This document shows, one piece after another, positions 1 through 7,410 of a stretch of 10,000 bases of DNA. The notes below the pieces were generated by a model, which worked only from the letters and a program-made list of their open reading frames with translations, had not been told where the DNA came from and made no database searches. Each line of letters begins with the position of its first letter. Positions within the stretch are counted from its first letter, which is position 1. Where the stretch lies: the NCBI GenBank assembly GCA_900088475.1, contig FLMG01003700.1:1-10000 (forward strand), read 5' to 3'. Source of the stretch: Hyphochytrium catenoides (lineage: Eukaryota; Sar; Hyphochytriomycetes; Hyphochytriales; Hyphochytriaceae). The position numbers were made by a program, and so were the translations under genes.

Positions 1-181
1 TAGTCTTCATGGGCCCAAAGGGGCCAATCGGCGTTGGAGGGTTAAGCCAGACAGAGAGACATTGAAAAAAAAGCGAGAGGAGGGGACAGAAGAGAACGGA
101 GAGAGAGATACACACACAGAGAGAACAAGACAATGGGAGAGACAGAGAGAGGTAGAAAGAGAAGAAGCGAGAGGTTAATGT

Positions 182-199
182 GAGAGAGAGAGAGAGAGA
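182..199. repeat. Short (GA)n microsatellite
   Basis: Perfect GA dinucleotide run of about nine units, inside a longer imperfect GA-rich stretch that also has a short (CA)n patch near 110-118. Confidence 0.85.
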
Positions 200-259
200 C
201 ACTAGGACTATTACTACCAGTCGTAGAACTAGTACAAAACAGTAGTAGAAAACCAACGT

Positions 260-280
260 CATCATCATCCATCATCATCA
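260..280. repeat. Imperfect (CAT)n trinucleotide repeat
   Basis: Two groups of CAT/ATC triplets separated by one extra C. On the minus strand this reads as a Met/Asp run at the start of a spurious open frame. It is the only clear non-GA microsatellite in the first kilobase. Confidence 0.75.
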
Positions 281-369
281 CTTTCTCTCGTCAGTTCAGA
301 AGAAGAGGAAGAAGAAACTTCTTTGATGAGGACCGAGGAAGACTTTCTGCTGATGAAGTACTGAGAAGA

Positions 370-372
<3 letters not shown>

Positions 373-426
<54 letters not shown>
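373..426. repeat. Long perfect (GA)n microsatellite
   Basis: About 27 uninterrupted GA units, bounded by AGAGTAA on the left and TCAAGTTACG on the right. The lack of interruptions suggests an actively mutating locus. Confidence 0.95.
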
Positions 427-429
<3 letters not shown>

Positions 430-1073
430 AGTTACGAGCGGGCACATTGAAGCTTCGCTAGCCATTTTCTATGAAGAATAAACAGAGAAGAGGAGAGAGA
501 CACTTATTATTGGTGCTCACAATCGTCCTCAGTAACTTGGGATGGTGAACTAGGGAAGGTCAAAAACGAGAGAAGGAGAAGAAAGAGAAACAACTAAGGA
601 AGAGGAACGTAAAGATAGCAGACACAGGAGATTGATAATAAAGAAGGAAGAAGAAGAAATGAAAGGCCGAGAAGAAGTCAGTCTTCTTTCTTTCTTCCTT
701 TTTACTCTGATGCTTTGCCGAAGAAGAGAAAGACGACAGACGGCTGTTGATGATGGCAAGGAAAGACAAGAAAGAACTGCTGTTTAATACGTAGGAACTT
801 TGTTCTCTCTCTCTTTATTTAGCTCTTTCAGAAAAGAAGAAAGATTTCTCTCTTCTTCTTCGACCCTCAGTTCCTTCCTGAAGGCAGCAATTTTCTTGCC
901 CTAGAAAGAGCCGTGCGCTTCGATCGTTCAGGAGGAAAGAAAGGAGAAGATACGGCTAATAAAGTGATAACACTGATGGGAGCCTCTCCTTCTCTTTCTT
1001 CTTCTCCTGCTCCACAAAGGAAGAGACCACATTCAGAAAGATGACCAGCTGGATCTGCTCTTCTCTTTTGGCT

Positions 1074-1078
<5 letters not shown>

Positions 1079-1134
<56 letters not shown>
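1079..1134. repeat. Long perfect (GA)n microsatellite
   Basis: About 28 uninterrupted GA units. Overlapping open frames on both strands pass through it (Arg-Glu on plus, Ser-Leu on minus). This is expected for a stop-free dinucleotide and is not evidence of coding. Confidence 0.95.
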
Positions 1135-1138
<4 letters not shown>

Positions 1139-1640
1139 AATGCATGTCTTTCTTTTCAAAGAAAACAGTGAAAAGTCCATCGTTGTGCCTTCTTTCCCCT
1201 TATCTTCTCTCTCTTCCTCTTATGTACCTAGTGCTTGAGGGCAATGTCTCCTCTACTAGCTAAATATTATGGAACGCTAGCTGTTCCTCTTTCATAATCT
1301 CTGGCGACGACCAAGGCTTTCGGCTGTCTCTCTTCTTTCTTTGCTTCTCTCTTTTCGGCCGTGAATTCTTCAGTGGCTGTCGTTTATTTTTATCATCAGA
1401 GGAACAGAGTAACTCTTAGGGCTAAGAGAGTGAGAGCAACCATTAAGAAGAGAAGAAAGAGAAGAAGAGAGAGAAAAAGAATCATCCATCAGGAGAAAGG
1501 AAGGGTAGAGAGACGAGGAAGAGATAGTGAAAGAGACTAGCAACGTGGAGAGAGCTGTCTCTCGCTCCTTGCTTTCCTCGCGGGAAAAGGAAGAAGGCAT
1601 CATTGTTGAATATCCTCAACAAATAAGTGTAACAATCAAG

Positions 1641-1643
<3 letters not shown>

Positions 1644-1687
<44 letters not shown>
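1644..1687. repeat. Perfect (GA)n microsatellite
   Basis: About 22 uninterrupted GA units between an AAGAAAA flank and GAAGACTGCC. Confidence 0.95.
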
Positions 1688-1689
<2 letters not shown>

Positions 1690-1817
1690 AGACTGCCCAT
1701 CCGCGTCTTCCACATGGGAGAGCACATTCTTCTTGTCATCATGGATGGCAAAAACGTGACAGGAAGTCCAGCCATCGCCGTTGCCTTATTAGCAGGCCTG
1801 GTTCAGCATCTTTTCAC

Positions 1818-1823
1818 TTTATT
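1818..1823 (-). promoter_or_regulatory. Candidate polyadenylation hexamer AATAAA
   Basis: The minus strand reads AATAAA here, overlapping the TAA stop codon of the candidate gene at 1822-2631. A canonical eukaryotic poly(A) hexamer at the end of a frame is mildly supportive. It is very close to the stop, would give a very short 3' UTR, and could be chance. Confidence 0.25.
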
Positions 1824-2631
1824 AAGATGAGAAGAGAGAAACGATCTCGTCTGCTGGTAAGTGTTGTCTCTTCTCACTCTTCCTCTCCCTCGGGAAGATC
1901 CTAGCTTGGCTGTCCTTCTTTGGCCCTTCTTCAGCACCACGTAGTTTCTCTAGTTGGTCGGCCAAATTTTTCAGTTCTGCGCGCGTGAGAGTGTCTGCCC
2001 CTGAGGTCTCTCCCGGCTTTACTTCTTCCATCCGGAGATACTTATTCACTTCTCTTCCTCCTGTTGCATCTGCTGTTTCTCTCTTCTCTCCTGATTCTAC
2101 ATTCTCTCTTCCTTTTGTCCTTTTAGACAAAGCGCTCTTGGCTTTCCTCCAGAAGAGAGAAGACGCGATCATCTTCTGCTTGGTGTTTTTCCATAGACTA
2201 CTGGCCTTAGCCTGAACGTAGGATCTGGAGAGAGAGACGAACGAAGAAATTTTCCCACGCTGCAGGCTTCTCCTCCTCCGTTCTGTCCTAATCTCTTCTT
2301 CTTCTTCTCTCTCCTCATGGTGTTGTCGCCCGTGATTGATGGAGGAGAGAGAGAAAGAGGGAAGAGAAGAGACAAAGAATCTCTCTTGATTATCTTCTTG
2401 GAGGAGAGAAATGGGGAGAGATTGTGATGATGATTTGACTATTGAAAAGAGAGGCCGTTCTCTCTCTCTCTTTGTCGAAGAACTAGCAGACCAGACGTGC
2501 TGGCTACCATCCGGGCGAAAGAAGACAGGAAACGGGAGAGATTGCTCTCTTCTCTCTCTCCTGAGAAAACTGTCTGCGTGCACCGTAGTGAGAATGCAAA
2601 GAAGCAAAAAAGAGGATTTCGTTCCTAGCAT
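1822..2631 (-). CDS. Hypothetical secreted, charged protein (269 aa; uncertain gene)
   Basis: I do not recognise a family. The first ~19 residues look like a signal peptide: Lys at 5, a hydrophobic stretch at 8-17 (FLLLCILTTV), and an Ala-Asp junction at 19/20 that fits signal peptidase cleavage. Basic clusters follow at 24-28 (RRERR) and 118-121 (RRRR), with a Glu-rich patch at 106-113. Residues ~214-236 (TLTRAELKNLADQLEKLRG) form a good amphipathic helix. The only Cys is in the leader, so a disordered secreted product is plausible if real. The ATG has a purine at -3. An AATAAA on the same strand overlaps the stop. Against it: the coding strand is purine-rich, so stops are rare by composition, and there is no homology evidence. 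Introns or extra exons cannot be excluded. Long open frames on the opposite strand (1985-2215, 2411-2776) are weaker and lack such features. Confidence 0.35.
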   Translation of the reverse strand: MLGTKSSFLLLCILTTVHADSFLRRERREQSLPFPVFFRPDGSQHVWSASSSTKRERERPLFSIVKSSSQSLPISLLQEDNQERFFVSSLPSFSLSSINHGRQHHEEREEEEEIRTERRRRSLQRGKISSFVSLSRSYVQAKASSLWKNTKQKMIASSLFWRKAKSALSKRTKGRENVESGEKRETADATGGREVNKYLRMEEVKPGETSGADTLTRAELKNLADQLEKLRGAEEGPKKDSQARIFPRERKSEKRQHLPADEIVSLFSS

Positions 2632-2867
2632 CTTCCTATCTTTTCTATCGCTCTCTTTCTCTTTCTCTCTCTTTCTGTGTATTCCTCTTTTCTCTCGCGC
2701 TCACTTTTTCTGTTTTTTAAGCGTCTTCTGTTCAGGGTCTGGAGGAGAAAGGGAAGGAAAGGAAATTGGGAAGTGACAGGACTATTGCGTAGTCTCCCAT
2801 GGAGGAAGAGAAAGGAGAACCAAAAGAGAACAGAGAAGAGTGGGAGAAGAGAGAAAGACCACGAAGT

Positions 2868-2872
<5 letters not shown>

Positions 2873-2904
<32 letters not shown>

Positions 2905-2911
2905 AGAGAGC
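2873..2911. repeat. (GA)n microsatellite with one interruption
   Basis: Two GA runs separated by a single-base phase slip, ending at GAGCTCTAGC. Confidence 0.9.
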
Positions 2912-3264
2912 TCTAGCTATCCCTGTATGGGATGCGAAACTAGGAGTGAGGATCGCGCCCGTCAGAGAAAGAGGAAAGAAGTGAATACGTTACCCTGGAG
3001 ATGAATAATGTTTCAAAGGGGAAGGAGATACGAGAGAAAGAGAGAGCGAAAGAGAGCGAGAGAAAGACGGAAAGGGAGAGAAGAAGAGACCAAAATAAAA
3101 AGAGGAGGCCTGCCATTGATCTCTGCTGGCAGGCGGGGCCATCATCAATTTAACGACGGTAGGCACAGAGGCAAAGGACAAGAACGAAGGGAGAAGAGAG
3201 AGAAGATAGAAGGGAGATAGGGAGACAAAGCGCGGCAGAGCGAGAAGAAAGAAACAGGTTGTTT

Positions 3265-3281
3265 GAGAGAGAGAGAGAGAG
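3265..3281. repeat. Short (GA)n microsatellite
   Basis: About eight GA units, followed by GTGTCGTG. Confidence 0.8.
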
Positions 3282-3352
3282 TGTCGTGAAAGGGAAAGGT
3301 TAGGGAGAGAAGAAGAGGTTAAGAAGGAGGAGGGAAAGAGTGGAAGGTGAAA

Positions 3353-3371
3353 AGAGAGAGAGAGAGAGAGG

Positions 3372-3409
<38 letters not shown>
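3353..3409. repeat. (GA)n microsatellite with GGAGGG interruption
   Basis: A GA run is broken near 3371-3376 by extra G residues and then continues for about 16 units. Confidence 0.9.
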
Positions 3410-3411
<2 letters not shown>

Positions 3412-3718
3412 CGGTGTGAAGAAGAGACGGAGACTTGGGTGATCGAGGGAGGAGGAACGGAGGATAAACGGGATTTGAGAGCCAGACCAGCAAGACAGTG
3501 ACGCCAAGAGGTAGTAGTCGAGAAGGAAGCAAAAGAGGAAGAAAGGGAGAAAAGAGAAAGAGAAAAAAGAGAGAGGGAAGGAGAGAAAAGAGAGAGAGAC
3601 AGAGAGACACGAAGCCCTGTTCAGACATACACAGGGACACCAAAAGGTATTCGAGAAGAACGCAGAAGACGAAGGAGAGAGAAGCGAGAGAGAGGAACAG
3701 AGAGCGAAACAGAGAGAA

Positions 3719-3719
3719 C

Positions 3720-3750
<31 letters not shown>
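3719..3750. repeat. Imperfect (GA)n microsatellite
   Basis: GA runs are interrupted by AAAG steps. This is the right-hand end of the AG-rich block that begins near 2740. Confidence 0.8.
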
Positions 3751-3751
<1 letters not shown>

Positions 3752-4128
3752 CGGAGAGGCACGAAGTATTAAATTGATGATGAGATAACTTTTACATTAT
3801 GCGAGGCAAGAGTGCACCTTGTCATGGCGTCATGTCCGTTTACTTTTCTCTTTATTTCCCATCTCGCGCTCGCTCTCTTTCCTCATTTCATCATCCTTTT
3901 GATGTGTGAGATAGAACTACTCTCTCCCCTCCATCCCGACCCTTCTTTACCACTCGTTTCTCTTTCACTTTTCTCTCTCCTCCACGTACTTCCAGTCTCT
4001 TTCTTCCTCGCTGTTTCCCAGAGTCAGCGTTAGAACCATGATGTTCTATTCCTCCGGGGATTGGGCTACACGCTCGATTGACCTTCAATAATAAGCAAAC
4101 TCTCTTGCTCTCTCATTTATTTCCTTTT

Positions 4129-4149
4129 CTCTCTCTCTCTCTCTCTCTC
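4129..4149. repeat. (CT)n microsatellite, opposite polarity
   Basis: About ten CT units on the plus strand, inside the pyrimidine-rich patch 3835-4215. Its strand polarity is opposite to the flanking GA blocks. Confidence 0.9.
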
Positions 4150-4509
4150 CCCAGTTCTGTCTCTTGTAGTGCTCCGTCTCTCTGTCTCTCCTTTTCCTCT
4201 CACTCTCTTTCCTTTCCTTTGAATTTACACAGAGAGCCGGGAAAAGAATAGGTTTCTACAATTGCTCACGATCTTCATCTTAGTCTCCCCGTAGCAGCCC
4301 AACAACATCAATCAGCCGTTGTAGACCAACCACCGAAAGTGGGAGAAGAGAGAGAGTGACAGGGAGAAAGACAGAGGAAGAACGGGCAACCAGTACGGGT
4401 CATTTGTGAATGGGGAGAAACAAGTTGTACCATTATTAACGAGAGAAAGACTTTTTTTGTTCATAATATAAAACAAAGTGGAAAAGTCGGAGTCCAAAAC
4501 TGGCAGCGA

Positions 4510-4576
4510 ATGAGAGAGAAAGAGAGACAAGAGAGAAAGAGAGAGAAGAGAGAGAAAGAGAGAGAAGAGAGAGAAA

Positions 4577-4615
<39 letters not shown>

Positions 4616-4619
4616 GAGA

Positions 4620-4679
<60 letters not shown>
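4510..4679. repeat. Compound (GA)n / (AGAGAGAA)n microsatellite block
   Basis: The left half (4510-4575) has a higher-order pattern in which GAGA blocks are separated by extra A residues at roughly 8-16 bp intervals (AGAGAGAAAG and AGAGAGAAGAG steps). The right half is nearly pure GA. It lies about 50 bp from the left edge of the compositionally distinct island. Confidence 0.9.
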
Positions 4680-4792
4680 CTATGGCAGAGTCGGGAGAAA
4701 GAGAGGGAAGAGTGTAGAGAGCCGTAAACTTAACCCTAAGTCGCACAGGCCCATTGTTATTTTTATATAGATAAAAAACGTATTTTATAGAC

Positions 4793-4837
4793 TTTTCATG
4801 ACCAGTAAGTAAGTATTTAACGTTTTCATGACCAGTA
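4793..4837 (+). repeat. 15-bp direct repeat, 30-bp period
   Basis: TTTTCATGACCAGTA occurs at 4793-4807 and again at 4823-4837. A related word, AGTAAGTATTTAAC (4808-4821), recurs with one change at 4969-4982. The segment looks like a decayed tandem array. Confidence 0.75.
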
Positions 4838-5213
4838 CCTGTCAAATCGCCATTGTTTTATTAATGAAGCGCTTAGGTTTACTAGTTTTTCCAAGTAATA
4901 CCTTCCTATCATTACCTGTAGTACTTTATAGTTATAAGTTGGGTAACAAATAAGAAGGTGAAGTAACAAGTAAGTACTTAACCTCCGTAGTTTTTGACAC
5001 TACTGTTTTACCAGTCTCCCCGATGAAGTACTTGTACCCGTAGTACCGTAGTTTGCAATACTGACTCCTATCATAAATAACTGTAGGAATAGGGGATACC
5101 AGTTATCAAGAGCAGAAGATCTCCACCGGTTCGTGCTGGTGTATTCCGGGCTATAGGGCTGCAAACGGCTACGATAACTCAAGCTCTGATCTATTGACTG
5201 AGGGTGACGCGCG

Positions 5214-5233
5214 TTAGGGTTAGGGTTAGGGTT
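5214..5233 (+). repeat. Interstitial telomere-like repeat (TTAGGG)3
   Basis: Three perfect TTAGGG units plus TT, directly abutting the first LINE-derived codon at 5234. The array is too short to be a functional telomere. It may be the target into which the LINE inserted, or the product of a repair event. Confidence 0.85.
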
Positions 5234-6060
5234 CTACGCCCTACCATTCTCTATGGCACTCAACTCTTCCCTCTAAGGAGTAAAGCGGAGAAGTTCCAGA
5301 AGAAAGTAGCCAGACTGATTTGCGGGGCTTTCCAAAATACGGAAACCAGCAAGGTGTATGAGGTCCTCGGTTGGTGGAGATTAGAGGCACACGCTGATAA
5401 GTCCTGTTTGTACTTTGCACAACGGGCTATCAACTCACCCTATAAGTTGGCTCGTGATTGCGCTAGAGATCAACTAGAGCTTGGACTCTCTTGGGGATCG
5501 CGAGTGCAAACACTATGTGCAACTTATGGTATTTCTCTCCAACAACTAGAGGATGTGTCCGACCAGAAGAATCGGGAGTCGGCTTATCAGGATCTGAAAG
5601 AGGCTTTACTCTCTGCTTTAGAACGTAAAGAGCTCGAGTACCGTCATGAAAGCCAATCTCTGGGGGAAGTTGTTCTCCACCAAAAGGAGCACCCTTCCCT
5701 ACTTCTACGGTATGGAGGTGACTTGGTTCGTTTCGGCTTTCATGTGGTATCAATCGATATAACCCACGTGATGTTGGTGACCTACCTTGTCATCTCTGTG
5801 GCAAATCTTGGGACACCCCTCAACACCTTCTATTTGAATGTCATGGAAGAAAATCGACATCAGAAGAGCTCTCAACTCTCCAGCAGAAAATTGCTTGTAT
5901 ATGGACACGCCTCCCAGCCGAAATGCAGCTGGATTGCACTATGGCGGCTTTCAAAGCTCTTTTTTTGAAGGAGTTAGACTCAGTCGACCCTTCCCTAATA
6001 AGAGAATTCCTTAAGGTATTGCAGGAGATATATCACCTTCGTGCAAGACATCGTAAGTAG
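5234..6060 (+). pseudogene. LINE ORF2 C-terminal fragment with one frameshift
   Basis: This is the remnant of a LINE polyprotein that would carry out reverse transcription and integration. The frame from 5234 begins RPTILYGTQLF, matching the common 'P..LYG.e.....' segment just after the RT thumb. It continues through EKFQKKVARLICG and VYEVLGWWRLEA, both typical of post-RT LINE regions. Near 5731-5734 the frame shifts, consistent with a 1-base deletion (or 2-base insertion). The second frame carries RLSCGINRYNPRD and then a zinc knuckle C-x2-C-x8-H-x4-C at 5788-5841, and ends at TAG 6058-6060. About 275 codons remain. Apart from the frameshift there are no internal stops, so the copy is fairly recent. 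The AUG at 5204 lies upstream of the telomere-like block and is not a real start. Endonuclease and RT catalytic domains are absent, so the copy is inactive. Confidence 0.8.
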
Positions 6061-6132
6061 ACAGTCTAACGGGGACAAACTAAGAAGAGGTAGGCGTTTA
6101 CCTAATTGTCTTAAATAAACAGTAGTTCTCGG
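5234..6132 (+). mobile_element. 5'-truncated non-LTR retrotransposon (LINE) 3' end
   Basis: The segment encodes the C-terminal region found downstream of the reverse transcriptase in many LINEs. It is followed by a ~72-bp 3' UTR-like sequence (6061-6132) and then a TTAGGG tail. The 5' end starts abruptly inside the protein, right after (TTAGGG)3, which is typical of incomplete target-primed reverse transcription. No poly(A) tail is visible; the TTAGGG block takes that position. Many LINEs end in short tandem repeats instead of poly(A). The clade cannot be assigned by eye. Confidence 0.75.
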
Positions 6133-6156
6133 TTAGGGTTAGGGTTAGTAACCCTA
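6133..6156. repeat. Telomere-like repeat with head-to-head inversion
   Basis: TTAGGG TTAGGG TTAG is followed at once by TAACCCTA. The arms TAGGGTTA (6140-6147) and TAACCCTA (6149-6156) are perfect reverse complements around a single G. This block follows the LINE 3' end and reads like its tail joined to an oppositely oriented telomeric unit. Confidence 0.8.
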
Positions 6157-6381
6157 GATAGGTAAAAGAGCCTGTACGCTTTTTTAAAGTAGCCTATATT
6201 CCAGGACCTCACGGTTCATAAGCTCGCTAATGAACTGACGGGCTAACGCCAACGTCTAGACTCTTCTAATAATATATAAAGAAGAGGAGCTCAGAATGAA
6301 TGATCCTGTACAGGTGGATAATACTTTTCAGAATAACCTAGCAACGCGGTTAGGAATGTAAAACAAGACTTCAGAAGCTTA
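6157..6381. other. Unassigned sequence at right end of the island
   Basis: AT-rich, low in GA runs, with no open frame of note and no RNA gene that I can fold by eye. A palindrome-like pair, TTCATAAGC/GCTAATGAA, sits at about 6212-6232. Confidence 0.4.
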
Positions 6382-6390
6382 TTAGGGTTA

Positions 6391-7410
6391 TCTTTTTATA
6401 AGACAGCATGAAAATAGGAAGAGAAGAAGACCATTTCTCTTCTTTCCTCTTCTGCACGATGAACAATTTTGGGGATAATCAATAGTCAGTCTCTGTAATA
6501 TGTGAGACTGCTGCAAGTCTCCAGAGAGTGAGAGAAAGAAGGTGCTCTGTCTGCACCTTGGCTGGCCAGGCCTCAGTTCAGACAAGCACCACGCAGGGGG
6601 GGAAAGACTTCACGGGAACACACGTAAGTAGCAAAGGAGTGTTTTGTACTTCAGAAAGAAAGAAGCTTATTAACTGAGATATAGAGGATAAGAGGGAGTC
6701 TCCCTTACGATGAGAGAGTCAGTCTACCACCTGAGAAATACAAAGATTGATAAAGAAAAAACATCCAAGAGAAGTAGTGTCGACAGGCTATTCTAATAGT
6801 TAACATGCAAAGAGAAAGAGGGAAGAAAAGGAAAAGGAAGAAGAGAGCACCCTTCGTCAGAGCCATTAGTTCGTTGTTGCCGACTCTAGTCGGGACTACA
6901 ACCCGCCCTAACGGTACTCTCAAAGAGGAGAGGTCACATCCCATACACCGGTCGATCCGTGTCCAGGGCGCAATCAAGTGGTTAGCAGCCGTCAGAGGAG
7001 ATACACATATATAACAGGTTCATTAGAGCTCAATATTATTGTCTCTCCTCCTGACGAGTTCAACTTCTTTTTTCTTCTCTGTGGCATCGAGTCCTCATGT
7101 TCTAAAAACATCACCTTCTTCTTCAGCCAAGCTCCTCTTCTACTGTTGTCACTGATTCGTCACGCTCTATCCCTCAGCATTAACATGCAAAAAAAGTCTA
7201 CGGCTATCAGCAACTTTTTTTTTCTCTTCTTCTCTTTCCCATCTGTGAAGTGAGGCGCGTTCTCTTCTTTCATAGGCAGAAGCATAAAGGCAGCAATTGC
7301 TTAGGAAGAAGAGGGAGATTTCCTGCACGGTTTCTATGATTGGCGCCCGCCATTTGAAGAGTACGGAGAGAGAGAGAAAGAGCAAACCGCGTGGTGCTAT
7401 CAAGAAAGAG
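6391..7410. other. Gene-free mixed-complexity stretch
   Basis: Positions 6391-6800 contain unique sequence with modest AG bias. Positions 6860-7010 have the highest complexity outside the island and are open on both strands (plus 6805-7014, minus 6705-6977), but I recognise no domain, splice pair or tRNA. Positions 7040-7270 are CT-rich with T runs. Nothing here can be called a gene. Confidence 0.5.

Larger units (their letters stand above)
1..1821. other. Gene-free purine-rich stretch with microsatellites
   Basis: No coding region can be supported here. The plus strand is dominated by AG-rich sequence (1-760) and by alternating AG-rich and CT-rich patches (780-1821). Open frames exist on both strands, but they run through the (GA)n tracts and translate as Arg-Glu or Ser-Leu runs in several frames at once, which is what the composition alone produces. 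More complex patches that could hide small exons lie near 300-370, 880-1075 and 1700-1815. I see no convincing start, splice pair or protein family in them. Confidence 0.6.
2632..4730. other. Gene-free GA/CT-rich stretch
   Basis: Positions 2632-2720 are CT-rich on plus. From 2740 to 3780 the plus strand is almost purely AG-rich, from 3835 to 4215 it is CT-rich, and from 4340 to 4720 AG-rich again. The long minus-strand frames across 2990-3762 and 4312-4845 translate as Ser-Leu runs in overlapping frames and are compositional. More complex sequence occurs at 2925-3000, 3110-3170, 3780-3840 and 4215-4330, without a recognisable exon or RNA gene. Confidence 0.6.
4731..6390. other. Compositionally distinct island holding LINE and telomere-like repeats
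   Basis: Sequence character changes sharply here. Both sides are GA-rich, whereas this ~1.66-kb segment has no GA tracts, is AT-richer and is base-balanced. It starts with TAACCCTAA (4731-4739) and ends with its exact reverse complement TTAGGGTTA (6382-6390). Inside, in order, are a repeat-rich AT segment with many GTAGTA/AGTAC words (4740-5200), (TTAGGG)3, a LINE 3' fragment, a second TTAGGG block with an inversion, and ~220 bp of unassigned sequence (6157-6381). I infer insertion of foreign or subtelomere-like DNA into GA-rich DNA. The boundaries are judged by eye. Confidence 0.5.

Noticed and set aside
867-1180. Minus-strand frames with non-repetitive ends (867-1145 and 956-1180)
   Set aside because: Two frames are both open, each entering the (GA)n tract. 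The complex parts (950-1075) look slightly exon-like but have no convincing start or splice signals.
1527-1904. 125-codon plus-strand frame with an Arg-Glu run
   Set aside because: It spans the (GA)n tract at 1644-1687 and overlaps an equally open minus-strand frame. No domain or signal is visible.
2990-3762. Two overlapping long minus-strand frames (217 and 147 codons) rich in Ser-Leu
   Set aside because: Both are open over the same bases in different frames and consist of translated CT runs. A Ser-Leu hydrophobic stretch made this way is not evidence of a membrane protein.
4312-4845. 177-codon minus-strand frame
   Set aside because: Its centre is the (GA)n block read as Ser-Leu, and its start lies inside the distinct island, so it crosses a probable insertion boundary.
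4740-5200. Nuclear copy of mitochondrial DNA
   Set aside because: I considered it because of the AT-rich balanced composition, but no frame matches cytochrome b, cox or rRNA segments that I can recognise.
5214-5231. True chromosome end
   Set aside because: Only three units are present, with non-telomeric sequence on both sides, so it is interstitial.
5463-5753. 96-codon minus-strand frame within the LINE
   Set aside because: It is antisense to recognisable LINE coding sequence and is a shadow.
6705-7014. Opposed open frames in a complex patch, considered as a gene or a tRNA
   Set aside because: No tRNA T-loop or acceptor pairing could be found, and neither protein frame shows a motif. The plus frame starts in a GA-rich Arg/Lys run.
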